Shown here: positions 10,738 to 20,350 of the stretch, piece after piece | Layout of the letters: each line of letters opens with the position of its first letter | Numbering within the stretch: the first letter of the stretch is position 1 | Assembly (NCBI RefSeq): GCF_040954645.1 | Contig: NC_092804.1 | Coordinates: 147,135,108-147,199,107 of the forward strand | Length of the DNA: 64,000 nt | Source: Diabrotica undecimpunctata | Taxonomy: Eukaryota; Arthropoda; Insecta; Coleoptera; Chrysomelidae | Reading direction: 5' to 3' | Notes under the pieces: generated by a model | The model's database searches: none | Seen by the model: the letters and a program-made list of their open reading frames with translations, nothing else | What the model was told of the DNA's origin: nothing | Made by a program: the position numbers and the translations under genes

Positions 10738-13236
10738 TTATCATCATCGTCATCATCATCTAGCCCCATTTTCACATCCATTGTTGGATATAGGCCTCCT
10801 CTAAACGTCTCCAGTTCTCTCTATCTCTAGCTGCTGCAATCCAGTTTGTTTCTATTCTCCTTAGGTCGTCGGTCCATCGGGTGGGTGGTCTGCCTCGACT
10901 TCGCTTGTCGGCTCTTGGTCTCCACTCCAATAATCTCTTCGTCCATCTTCCGTCTTCCATTCTAGTAACATGTCCAGCCCACCTCCACTTTTGTTTATTG
11001 ATTCGCAGTATAATATCGTCTACGCCAGTTCGTCGGCGTATCTCATCATTTCTCACGTGATCTTTCAATGTCAGGCCCAGCATTGATCTCTCCATTCGCC
11101 TTGGTGTTACCCTCAGTTTTTCGGCAGTAGCTTTCGTTAAAGTTAGGGTCTCTGCTCCGTAGGTTAAGACTGGTAAGATGCATTGGTTAAATGCCTTTCT
11201 TTTCAGGTGAATTGGGGTATTCGTTTTAAAATTTTTTAATTATATTACAATATCTGTGGTCGACCCTGCAATCTTGTAGTGCTCTTAAGATGGACGGTAG
11301 TTCCACTGTATCAAACGCCTTTTTAAAGTCTACAAATATCAGTGCCAAGGGACGGTTATATTCGTTAGTTTTTTCTATCAGGGTTTTTAGGCACTGCAGG
11401 TGATCGTTTGTGCCGTAATTAGGACGGAAACCGGCTTGTTCCCGAGGTTGATAAAAATCCAGCTTTGTCTTTAATCTGTTCGTTATTATTCGGGTGTACA
11501 ATTTATAAAGATGGTTAAGGAGACTGATTGGTCTGTATCTTTCCAGGTCTGCTATATCTCCCTTCTTGTGTAAGAGTACAGTTATTGAATTATTCCACTT
11601 TGTTGGGATATTTTGATTCCATAGGCATAGATTAAAGAGCTTTTGAATTTTGGCTATCAGTACTGAGCCTCCTATCTTTATCGCTTCCGTGACGACACCG
11701 TCCTCCCCCGGAGCTTTGTTATTCTTCATCTTTTTTAGAGCCTTGTAAATTTCGTCCAAGGAGATTTCTGGGATATCTTCGGAACCCTGATTTGGAACCT
11801 TCCTCTACTGATATTCAACTATATCTAGAGTCGATTGGTTGCTATATAATGTCTCATAGAATGATTCCACAATTTGTAACAAATGTTCTCTGTTTGATGT
11901 GATGTTGCCATTTCTATCCTTGAGTTTGACTATTTGTTTGTTTCCATTTGTGAGTTTGCGTCTAGTTATTTTCATACTCTTATTTTCCTCAATGGTTTTG
12001 ATGATTTTCTCATCTTTGTATTTTCTTAGGTCTTTTCTGATTTCTCTTGATACTTCCTTGTTCATTTATATCGTCGTTACTAGAGTTTTCGTCGCTTCTC
12101 AGTATTCTTCTTTGTTCCATTTTTTTCTGTGTTTCCAGACTAATTTTTTCTTCCTTCACACTTTTTGGGCAGCATTTCTTTTGAGCTTCTGTTATTGCTT
12201 CTACTATTATGTCATTTAGGATGTTACTATCATTTGTTGATGATTTTTCTTGAAGGAATTTACCGATATGATCTTCAAAATTTTGTTCGTTGTTTGGATG
12301 TGTCCATATGTTTATTTGCTTCTTTTTTATCATATTGTGTCGTTTATAGTTGGTATTTAACACAATGGTGGCTCTCTCCATACGATGGTCGCTTGATTTC
12401 GCAAATTTATTTAGCACTGTTACATCTGTAAATATGTATCTTTTATCAGTGATAAAGTAATCGATCTCGTTTGTCGTCTTTCCATCTTAGCTTTTCCACG
12501 TCCATCTGCGGTGAGTTTCTTGTAGTAGTAACTGTTCATTAGGAATAGGTTTTTCTCTAGTAGGAAGTTTAAAAGAGTGTCGCCACGGTCGTTCCGTCCC
12601 TGACTTCCAAAATTTCCAAGAGCAGTTTCTGCTGGATCCAGTTTTGTTCCTATTTTGGCGATAAAGACTCCACATATAACTGTAAAATGTGTACGGTTGT
12701 TTGTGATGGCTGTGCTTAAATCATCATAAAAGACTTCGATCTCCTCGTCTGTATATTCTGTTGTTGGAGCATAGACTTGGATAACTTTTAGATTATATCT
12801 AGTATTTATTTTGAACGTGGCATATGTAACTCTAGTAAATACTGATTGGACAGTTTTTAGATTTCCTGCTAGCTGTTTGTTTATAAAAAATCCGACGCCT
12901 CCTACTGACTCATGTTGTTTTCCGTGATAGTAAAACAAGTGACCGGATTTTAGGGTCTCGAAGCCTTCACCTCGCCTTCTCACTTCACTAACTCCGACGA
13001 TGTCCCATTTGATCTTTTCTAATTCTTTTTCCATTTCTTTAAAGCTTTCATCAGAAAGTAGAGTTCTAGTATTCATGGTTGCAATTTTGAAAAATGTTTG
13101 TTTTTTAAAGCATACTCTTGTCAAATTTGTGTCCCCCCAGAATCCTTGGGACAGACTGATAAATCAGTGTGAGAGTGTCTACTCACCTGGGGTAGTTTCC
13201 GTTTTGTTTTAAAATCTGACTGTAAGCTTGTAATTT
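10738..13236 (-). mobile_element. Second RTE-clade LINE, internally deleted
   Basis: A minus-strand RTE copy bounded by a 12-bp target duplication, TAGATATTACCA, at 10726-10737 and 13237-13248. The 3' tail is TGATGATGATGACGATGATG (minus strand, 10740-10760). Recognisable parts are the endonuclease (13124-12420), a linker, an RT N-terminal half with APGEDGVVTEAIKIGG, NSITVLLHKKGD, YRPISLLNH and FVDFKKAFDTV (11759-11226), and the C-terminal LTYGAETLTL to RGRPPTRWTDDLRR (11160-10772). The junction near 11226 joins DHRYCNIIKKF directly to the C-terminal block, so about 160 codons including the FADD motif are gone. Several frameshifts are also present, so the copy is dead. Confidence 0.85.
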
Positions 13237-13284
13237 TAGATATTACCAAATTGAACATATTGCAGTGTAACTTAAAAATTATTG

Positions 13285-13677
13285 TGTTACGATAATTATC
13301 CTGGCCTAAAATAACCGTAAATATTATGACTAATGTGTTCTGTTTTTAGATTTTACGAGAGTATTCTATTAGCCGGCAGAAATTTACCTGAAGGGACCTT
13401 CCAGAAACGGTCGAGCCGATGTAAAAATACCCGTTTGCCTTACCGTTATAATTTCGCCGCTAATCGAGAAGGCTGTTCGATGATTCTAGCGTAAAGGCAA
13501 TGGCATATATAAAGGACATTTTATTTGGAAGGAACAGTTAATTCTGAACCCGCGCTCGCGAATTTGTTACGTACGGATATAATATATAAATTATTGTCAG
13601 ATAAGTTAATATAAATAAAGAAATAAATTAAATCCGTAAGTGTTATAAATATTGAACCTTTTAATAAATTCACAACA
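13285..13677 (+). repeat. 5' LTR of Gypsy element
   Basis: Starts TGTTACGATAAT and ends CACAACA. A TATA box (CATATATAAAGG) lies at about 13504-13515, giving the likely promoter. AATAAA-type signals occur in the last 80 bp. Identical to the LTR at 19223-19615. Confidence 0.95.
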
Positions 13678-13698
13678 AATGGTGTCAGAGTGAGATCG
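13678..13698 (+). promoter_or_regulatory. Putative primer-binding site
   Basis: TGGTGTCAGAGTGAGATC starts at 13680, two bases after the LTR. The leading TGG is complementary to a tRNA CCA end. I did not identify the tRNA. Confidence 0.6.
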
Positions 13699-13753
13699 AA
13701 CATAAATTAGACTTATAATAATAATACAAGTGAATATAAAATAAATTGTGAAA

Positions 13754-15004
13754 ATGGCTACGATTTATGAGCTGACAGTGACTAATTTAAGAAGACATCT
13801 TGAAGACAGAGAATTAGCTTCTACCGGAAAAAAGGCTGAGTTAGTCCAACGACTAAAGAACGCTTTGCTAGAAGAAGGACTAGTTCCAGAGACTTATATA
13901 TTTGAAGACAAACATGATGCTGTCCTCTCGTCGATTTCGAAAATTTCTGGTGACATCGCATCATTGGAGAACAAAGTTTCCGGCGACATCGCTTCGTTGG
14001 AAGACAAAGTTTCTAACGAGATTTCTTCGCTGGAAAGCAAAGTCTCTGCTAACATCTCTTCGGAAATCTCTAAAGTCACTTCTGAGATGTCTGCCCTGGA
14101 CGATAGAATATCTTCATTAAAAAACCAAGTTGCTGCCGATATGTTAGCCTTCGAAGAAAAGATATGGAAAGAGATGGAAAAGAAGATGGAGGAAACAGGG
14201 ACAGCAGAGAGAGGTAACAATCCGATTACAGTGGAGATAAAAGAAGACGAGACGAAATTTAAGTTGGAGACACGGCCGAAATTTGAAGGAAGTGGAGGTT
14301 CTATTCATGTTAAAGTCCCAACTTTCGACGGAAAATCATCATGGAACAACTACATGAAACAGTTCGAATCAGCCGCAAGAGCAAATGGATGGTCTGAAAA
14401 AGAAAAGGCTGTAAACCTGACTATCGCCCTTCGAGGAGATGCCTTAGATGTGCTTCAGACCATAGCCGTAGAGGAGACCGATGATTTCGAACAACTGAAG
14501 AAGAGGTTAAATATGCGATATGGCCACGAACATTTGGAGCATGTATATCAGTCACAGCTTAAAAATCGTAGACAGAAGAAAGATGAGGCTCTTCAAGAAT
14601 ATGAGGTAGATATTGCCAGATTAGTACGATATGCTTATCCAACAGCTCCCGAAGACATGATGGAAAAATTGGCCGTTCAAACGTTTATTGATGGTCTTCG
14701 TGATCATGAAATGCAGAGAACACTGCGATTAGCTCGTCACAAGACGCTGGTTGATGTCCTATCCGCCGCCCTCGAATACGAGTCAGCTACGCAGGCCTCT
14801 GGCGGGTACAGTAAAGTTAGGACTGTAAAAGAGGAAGGAGATAAAGATAAACTTGACCAGCTCGTTTATATGATGAAAAGCATGACATACAAGAAAACGA
14901 AGACCATCAGATGCTGGAATTGTGGCGAAATAGGACACGTACGAAGCTCCTGTAAGCACCCTAGGTACGACGCAAATCAAGAAACTCACCATCAGGAAAA
15001 CTAG
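13754..15004 (+). CDS. gag: Gypsy Gag with SAP domain, coiled coil and zinc knuckle
   Basis: A 416-residue structural protein that should form the retrotransposon particle and bind its RNA. I chose the ATG at 13754 because it is the first Met in frame. Residues about 5-38 (LTVTNLRRHLEDRELASTG, then KKAELVQRLK) look like a SAP motif, a helix-turn-helix that usually binds DNA. Residues about 55-140 repeat an SxxISSLExKV-type heptad and should form a long coiled coil. The capsid-like region starts near VPTFDGKSSWNNYMKQFE and contains FEQLKKRLNMRYG. A zinc knuckle CX2CX4HX4C uses C387, C390, H395, C400. The stop at 15002-15004 overlaps the pol frame, which opens at 14965. Confidence 0.9.
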   Translation: MATIYELTVTNLRRHLEDRELASTGKKAELVQRLKNALLEEGLVPETYIFEDKHDAVLSSISKISGDIASLENKVSGDIASLEDKVSNEISSLESKVSANISSEISKVTSEMSALDDRISSLKNQVAADMLAFEEKIWKEMEKKMEETGTAERGNNPITVEIKEDETKFKLETRPKFEGSGGSIHVKVPTFDGKSSWNNYMKQFESAARANGWSEKEKAVNLTIALRGDALDVLQTIAVEETDDFEQLKKRLNMRYGHEHLEHVYQSQLKNRRQKKDEALQEYEVDIARLVRYAYPTAPEDMMEKLAVQTFIDGLRDHEMQRTLRLARHKTLVDVLSAALEYESATQASGGYSKVRTVKEEGDKDKLDQLVYMMKSMTYKKTKTIRCWNCGEIGHVRSSCKHPRYDANQETHHQEN

Positions 15005-18000
15005 AACGGGTCAGCCTTAGGGGGGCAGCTTCGACCCAGAACTTTTCCAAAGACCCTCTCATACTAATAGCTTCTTTGAAATGTCGTGAAGATAGTGTAT
15101 ATGTAGATGGAGACATAAATGGTAAAAAGCATACGTTGTTGGTGGATACCGGAGCGACCAGAACCATTATACGCCCGACAGTTATAAACAGCCGAAAGAA
15201 ACTGTTACCAACGAGGTTACGACTTCGGACCGCTACAGGTGAAAATGCCAACATTCATGGAGAAATCCAGGTACAATTGGGAATTGGGGCAGAAAAGTTT
15301 GTCCATACTGTTATAGTTGCTGACATCGAAGAGGATGTTATATTAGGAATGGACGTAATGAATATGCATGGATTCCAATTGGATTTTAAGAATAAGGTAA
15401 TCAAAGTTGGCAACGAGGAGGTATTTCTCCATCCACATAATGACAACACTGTGCAAGCAGCCATTACAGAAGATACAGTCGTGCCTGCGAGAAGCGAAAC
15501 GATCATAGTAGCGCGACTACAGGGAATTGTAGACGAAGGGAGACCTGTTATGATGGAGCCTTGGAACCACGACGATGAGGTTGGCCGTGGAATCATAATT
15601 GGAAAGGAATTGGTGACTTCGGCTAAAGAAATTCCTGTGAGACTTATCAATGTCAACGACTACCCAGTGACCATAAAGAAAGAGACAAAAGTAGGAACTT
15701 GTGTACCTGTGACATCCATAATTCGTCAGGCGACAACATCTGATAATTCCAACGACAAATTCGACCAAATGGTTGCAGTTGCAGGACAGTCTCTAAATCA
15801 GATGGAGAAAAGGAAATTAAGGGAATTTCTTCGGCAGTATCGTGATATTTTCGTACCGAAAGGAGGAAAGACGGGAAGAACTACCGTTGTTAAGCATAAA
15901 ATTGATACTGGTAATGCTAAGCCAATTCGTCAAACAGCTCGACGATTACCACAGGCGAAGAGAGAGGAAGCTGAAACGATTGTTCAGGAAATGAAGAAAG
16001 ACGGGGTGATAGAACCTTCTACGAGTCCATGGGTCTCTCCGGTGGTCCTGGTTAAGAAGAAAGACGGAACGACGAGGTTCTGTGTGGATTACCGTTTGCT
16101 GAACAACGTTACCAAGAAAGATAGTTATCCTCTGCCTCGGATCGATGACACATTGGACACATTGGCTGGAAGTAAATTGTTTTCTACTTTAGATTTGAAG
16201 TCTGGATACTGGCAGGTAGAAATGGACCCAGTCGATAAAGAAAAGACAGCCTTCACCACAGGATCTGGATTGTGGCAATTCAACGTTATGCCATTTGGAC
16301 TTTGTAATGCTCCTGCGACATTTGAGAGGCTTATGGAAAATGTGTTGAGAGGGTTATCTTGGAAAACATGCCTGGTTTATTTAGATGACATAATCGTCTT
16401 GGGGGAGACATTCGAAGATCATTTGAGGAATTTAGAAAACGTTTTTAATCGACTTAAAGCTGCCCAATTGATGCTAAACCCCAAGAAGTGCCAGCTATTT
16501 CAAGGTAAAGTCAATTATCTGGGTCATATAGTCAGTAAAGAAGGAGTGGCCGTGGATAAGGGAAAAATCGATTCCATTAAGGAATGGCCAAAACCAACTG
16601 ACAAACATCAAGTGAGAAGTTTTCTTGGACTATGTACTTACTACCGGAGGTTTATTAAGAAGTTTGCAGATATCACTAAGCCATTAACGCGACTTACAGA
16701 GGAAGCAAGAGAATACCGCTGGGATATAGACTGTCAAAATGCCTTTGAAACGTTGAAAAAGCATTTAATAACAGCACCAATTTTGGGGTATCCACTGCCA
16801 GAAGGAGAGTTCATCTTAGATACGGATGCAAGTAATGTGGGAATTGGAGGAGTGCTGTCTCAGATTCAAGGAGGACAGGAACGAGTCCTCGGATATTTTA
16901 GTAAAGTTCTTTCAAAACCTGAGCGGAATTATTGCGTCACGAGAAGAGAACTTCTAGCAGTAGTTAAATCAGTAGAGCACTTCTATCAATACCTCTATGG
17001 AAGGAAGTTTTTAATCCGAACCGACCATGCCGCCCTTAAGTGGTTGATGCAGTTTAAGAATCCAGAGGGTCAGATAGCCAGGTGGATCGAACGACTCCAA
17101 GAATACGATTTTAAGATTGAGCACCGAGCCGGAGTTAGCCACAGAAATGCTGATTCTCTTTCCAGAAGGCCATGCCCCGCAGAGTGTTCCCACTGCAACA
17201 AAACGGAATCCAAGGAAGCAGCAGTGCTAAGAACGACGATTGTCAACGACGACTGGACGCCTACTAAGATAAGGGAAGAACAAGAGAGAGATCCAGTTAT
17301 ACAGAAAATCCGAAAATGGAAAGAGGAAAACCGTCGACCACCTTGGCAGGAAATATCAAACCTATGCTCAGTAGTTAAGACGTATTGGGCCCAGTGGGAC
17401 TCATTTATCATCGAAGATGGCTTGCTCAAACGAGTCCTGGAAAATGATGACGGTTCAGAGAAAAGAAGACAGTTGGTGATCCCAAAGAGCAGAATAGCCG
17501 AAGTACTTCGTCAGTTACACGACAGTCCATCGGGAGGGCATTTTGGTGTAAGGAAAACCCTTCAGCGAATTCGGGAACGGTTTTATTGGATGAACAGTTC
17601 CGACGACGTAAAAGACTGGTGTAAGAAATGTACTATTTGTGCTACGAGTAACGGGCCTCACCGGAAAAGGAGAGCTCCTATGAGACAATATAATGTTGGA
17701 AGCCCGTTTGAAAGAATAGCTTTGGACATTGCAGGGCCATTTCCAGAAAGTGAAAATGGGGGCAAGTACATGTTGGTAGTAATGGATTACTTCACTAAGT
17801 GGGTCGAAATTTATGCACTTCCAGACCAGAAGGCCGCCACCGTTGCAGATAAGTTGATCCAAGAATATATCAGCCGATTTGGAGTGCCTTTGGAGATCCA
17901 TAGTGACCAAGGCAGGAACTTTGAAAGTGATCTATTCCAAGGAATATGTGATAGACTAGGCATGAAGAAAACAAGAACTACCGCGTATCATCCGCAATCG

Positions 18001-19233
18001 GATGGTATGGTAGAACGAATGAATAGGACAGTTGGCAAGTATTTGACAAAGATGGTGTCCGATCATCAGCGAGACTGGGACCAATACCTTCCGTTCTTCA
18101 CAATAGCCTACAGATCTGCTGTTAACGAATCAACGGGCCAGACACCAGCCAGAGTCCTATTCGGACGCGAAATGCGACTACTTTGTGATCTAGAATTTGG
18201 GTGTCGACCTGGAGAAGATGTAGCAGGTGAAGATTATGTGATCGAATTACGAAGAAGAATGGACGATGTACATGAGTTGGTCCGTTCCCACCTTCAGATC
18301 GCTAGCGACCGAATGAAGAAACGGTACGATACACAAGCCGAAAAGGGTTGCTTTAAGAAGAACGACAAAGTATGGCTGTATAATCCCAAGAAGCGAAAAG
18401 GTTGTTCTCCCAAATTGCAGCAGTTTTGGGAAGGTCCATACCTCATCATGGAGAAGATCAACGATGTCATCTACCGAATAAGCAAGATTCCGAGGGGAAA
18501 GCCGATGATAGTACACCATAACCGGCTGGCGTCTTTCGAAGGTGACCACGGCGTAGATGAAGAAGTGGAAGTAAACCAAGTCCAAGACGTGTCTGACCTC
18601 ACGTTCGAGGAATTTATGGGTGCCTATGGAGGTACCGGTAAAGCAAGACATGGTGTTACCACTGAAGAAAAGCAAGATCTACTCGCGCTCCCCGATGACT
18701 ACTCGCTGGCCCTTACCATCCCGGCCAGTATCAAAGACGCACCAGGGTTGGCATCCGTCTTTCGAAGGAAGTTTGGTCGAGTTGCAGAACTTCAATGCCA
18801 GGTGCCAGCTCCCGGTAAAACCTTGAAACTCCAAGATGCATCACGTTACCTTTTCTACCTGGTAACAAAAGACACTGCCCGTGACCAACCTACCTACCGA
18901 GATGTGTGGGAAGCCTTACTTCAATTGAGAGAGCACGTACTAGAGTCCGACGTGCAAAAGTTAGCCATGCCAAAGTTGGAGTGCCGCCAATTAGATTGGA
19001 GGGTTATCCGAAATATGGTGGAGGAGATCTTTAAAGACACCGAAGTCCAGGTGTTAGTCTGTTGCAATCCGCATAGTTACTGGTGCGGAGAGAAAACCGT
19101 CCCTTGTCATTTTTATACAACTGGAAGTTGTAAAAGAGGGTCCAGTTGCCGATACCAGCATACAGTTCCGGTTTCAGTCCCGACAAGGTTCCAGGAGGAA
19201 CCATCTTTTAAGAGGGGGGCAATGTTACGATAA
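14965..19233 (+). CDS. pol: Gypsy Pol polyprotein with C-terminal macro-like and CCCH modules
   Basis: This frame lies -1 relative to gag and is open for 1422 codons; no ATG opens it, so it is probably made as a Gag-Pol fusion. In order: aspartic protease with DTGA (Asp codon 15145) and ILGMDV; RT with FCVDYRLLN and YLDD near 16378-16389; RNase H with DTDAS (16819); HHCC zinc region H-X-H...CKKC-TIC; integrase catalytic Asp codons at 17725 and 17905 and Glu at 18013, a DD35E spacing; GPY motif near 18430. After that come about 200 unusual residues: a macro-domain-like block (about 18658-19065) and a CCCH zinc finger CX7CX5CX3H (19105-19161). The last three codons and the stop lie inside the 3' LTR. 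Confidence 0.9.
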   Translation, partial: VRRKSRNSPSGKLERVSLRGAASTQNFSKDPLILIASLKCREDSVYVDGDINGKKHTLLVDTGATRTIIRPTVINSRKKLLPTRLRLRTATGENANIHGEIQVQLGIGAEKFVHTVIVADIEEDVILGMDVMNMHGFQLDFKNKVIKVGNEEVFLHPHNDNTVQAAITEDTVVPARSETIIVARLQGIVDEGRPVMMEPWNHDDEVGRGIIIGKELVTSAKEIPVRLINVNDYPVTIKKETKVGTCVPVTSIIRQATTSDNSNDKFDQMVAVAGQSLNQMEKRKLREFLRQYRDIFVPKGGKTGRTTVVKHKIDTGNAKPIRQTARRLPQAKREEAETIVQEMKKDGVIEPSTSPWVSPVVLVKKKDGTTRFCVDYRLLNNVTKKDSYPLPRIDDTLDTLAGSKLFSTLDLKSGYWQVEMDPVDKEKTAFTTGSGLWQFNVMPFGLCNAPATFERLMENVLRGLSWKTCLVYLDDIIVLGETFEDHLRNLENVFNRLKAAQLMLNPKKCQLFQGKVNYLGHIVSKEGVAVDKGKIDSIKEWPKPTDKHQVRSFLGLCTYYRRFIKKFADITKPLTRLTEEAREYRWDIDCQNAFETLKKHLITAPILGYPLPEGEFILDTDASNVGIGGVLSQIQGGQERVLGYFSKVLSKPERNYCVTRRELLAVVKSVEHFYQYLYGRKFLIRTDHAALKWLMQFKNPEGQIARWIERLQEYDFKIEHRAGVSHRNADSLSRRPCPAECSHCNKTESKEAAVLRTTIVNDDWTPTKIREEQERDPVIQKIRKWKEENRRPPWQEISNLCSVVKTYWAQWDSFIIEDGLLKRVLENDDGSEKRRQLVIPKSRIAEVLRQLHDSPSGGHFGVRKTLQRIRERFYWMNSSDDVKDWCKKCTICATSNGPHRKRRAPMRQYNVGSPFERIALDIAGPFPESENGGKYMLVVMDYFTKWVEIYALPDQKAATVADKLIQEYISRFGVPLEIHSDQGRNFESDLFQGICDRLGMKKTRTTAYHPQSDGMVERMNRTVGKYLTKMVSDHQRDWDQYLPFFTIAYRSAVNESTGQTPARVLFGREMRLLCDLEFGCRPGEDVAGEDYVIELRRRMDDVHELVRSHLQIASDRMKKRYDTQAEKGCFKKNDKVWLYNPKKRKGCSPKLQQFWEGPYLIMEKINDVIYRISKIPRGKPMIVHHNRLASFEGDHGVDEEVEVNQVQDVSDLTFEEFMGAYGGTGKARHGVTTEEKQDLLALPDDYSLALTIPASIKDAPGLASVFRRKFGRVAELQCQVPAPGKTLKLQDASRYLFYLVTKDTARDQPTYRDVWEALLQLREHVLESDVQKLAMPKLECRQLDWRVIRNMVEEIFKDTEVQVLVCCNPHSYWCGEKTVPCHFYTTGSCKRGSSCRYQHTVPVSVPTRFQEEPSFKRGAMLR
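14995..15001 (+). promoter_or_regulatory. Candidate -1 frameshift site
   Basis: The heptamer G GAA AAC directly precedes the gag stop in the zero frame. The A-site AAC could re-pair as AAA in the -1 frame; the P-site GAA to GGA match is imperfect, so it is not a canonical X XXY YYZ site. The overlap window 14965-15004 contains no better one that I see. Confidence 0.4.
18658..19161 (+). other. Macro-domain-like and CCCH zinc finger module of Pol
   Basis: The block runs from DLLALPDDYSLALTI through GLASVFRRKFG, YLFYLVTK, QPTYRDVWEALLQL and KLAMPKLECRQLDW to VLVC. Order and spacing match ADP-ribose-binding macro domains of the OARD1/TARG1 and ALC1 type, where one expects a glycine loop (GxGIA), a YLxTK strand and a PxxGCGxD loop. 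Here the first loop reads DAPGLA and the last PKLECRQ, so the key glycines and the aspartate are gone while the YLVTK lysine is kept. A CCCH finger (CHFYTTGSC, KRGSS, CRYQH) follows. This suggests a captured host domain that is structural or binding rather than a working hydrolase. Confidence 0.65.
19211..19222 (+). other. Polypurine tract
   Basis: AGAGGGGGGCAA directly precedes the right LTR and should prime plus-strand DNA synthesis. It is also translated as part of Pol. Confidence 0.75.
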
Positions 19234-19615
19234 TTATCCTGGCCTAAAATAACCGTAAATATTATGACTAATGTGTTCTGTTTTTAGATTTTACGAGAGT
19301 ATTCTATTAGCCGGCAGAAATTTACCTGAAGGGACCTTCCAGAAACGGTCGAGCCGATGTAAAAATACCCGTTTGCCTTACCGTTATAATTTCGCCGCTA
19401 ATCGAGAAGGCTGTTCGATGATTCTAGCGTAAAGGCAATGGCATATATAAAGGACATTTTATTTGGAAGGAACAGTTAATTCTGAACCCGCGCTCGCGAA
19501 TTTGTTACGTACGGATATAATATATAAATTATTGTCAGATAAGTTAATATAAATAAAGAAATAAATTAAATCCGTAAGTGTTATAAATATTGAACCTTTT
19601 AATAAATTCACAACA
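19223..19615 (+). repeat. 3' LTR of Gypsy element
   Basis: 393 bp, identical by eye to the 5' LTR. Followed by the ATTG target duplication. Contains the pol stop codon. Confidence 0.95.
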
Positions 19616-19619
19616 ATTG

Positions 19620-19960
19620 CCATATTCGCTGTGACTTAATAAGTAGATATACTGGAGGTGTTATGCTATACATTAACAAACATTATGATTGTTTAAATTT
19701 TAAATCATTTTAGATGCGTAATAATTATTGCTGCAAAGTCGATTTTAAATCCATGGTTTTTTTTGGTGCTGTGTTATACTATTCACCATCCAGCTCTGAT
19801 GCTCAATTCATTAAAAATTTGGAAGAACTATGTAACGCTTCATTTACTACAAACTTATTCAATACGAATGTATTGAATATACGAATAGACCTGGGTAAAT
19901 TTTATTAAGTTAAGCAATATTTTTAAATTTGATCTTCAATTTGCATTGATGAAGGTAAAT
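19620..19960. other. No recognisable feature
   Basis: Contains a 64-codon plus-strand frame (19714-19908, KNLEELCNASFTTNLF) resembling no family I know and without supporting signals. Confidence 0.4.
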
Positions 19961-20215
19961 TACTTTCAATCACCTTTTTACCAATGTTGACCTATGGAGC
20001 GAAAATACTCTCCACGATGCAAAAAGTACCAAAGAAGATCCGAAGAGCTCAAAGAGCGATACAGCGTGCAATGTTGGCTGTTTCTTTAAAAAACAAGATC
20101 TTAAACTAACAGATATAACAAAAATCAGGAGTGACTAATGATGTAGAGACTATAGAAATACCAATTAGTAGTTGAAATAATGAATAATAGATGTACGAAG
20201 CGAATACTGGCATGG
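19960..20215 (+). pseudogene. LINE C-terminal fragment
   Basis: Reads CITFLPMLTYGAKILSTMQK, KIRRAQRAIQRAMLAVSLKN and KSGVTNDVETIE, the conserved segment after the RT in RTE/R1-like LINEs (LTYGAET...RAMERAMLGVSL...TKVTDA). Stops and a short 3' end show decay. Confidence 0.6.
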
Positions 20216-20350
20216 AGATTTTCTGTTTGTTTCTATTGTCTCTTTAAAATGTTAAAAAATTATAATTTGTATTATATTTTTCTCATACCTAAAATACATT
20301 TAATAGCTTTATGCGAATTTCTAAAAGAAAAAAATAATAGTACTATTTAC

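Larger units (their letters stand above)
13285..19615 (+). mobile_element. Complete young Ty3/Gypsy LTR retrotransposon
   Basis: The element is 6331 bp with 393-bp LTRs at both ends, a 4-bp target duplication ATTG (13281-13284 and 19616-19619), a primer-binding-like TGGTGTCAGAG two bases after the left LTR, gag, pol in the -1 frame, and a purine tract just before the right LTR. The two LTRs look identical base for base, so the insertion is very recent. There is no env-like frame. Domain order is protease, RT, RNase H, integrase, then an added C-terminal module. It inserted 36 bp from the second RTE copy's target duplication. Coding frames appear unbroken, so the copy may be competent. Confidence 0.95.

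Noticed and set aside
15255..15656. Minus-strand open frames inside the Gypsy element (also 13894-14220, 17070-17429, 17515-17910, 18247-18675)
   Set aside because: They are shadows of gag and pol without independent motifs.
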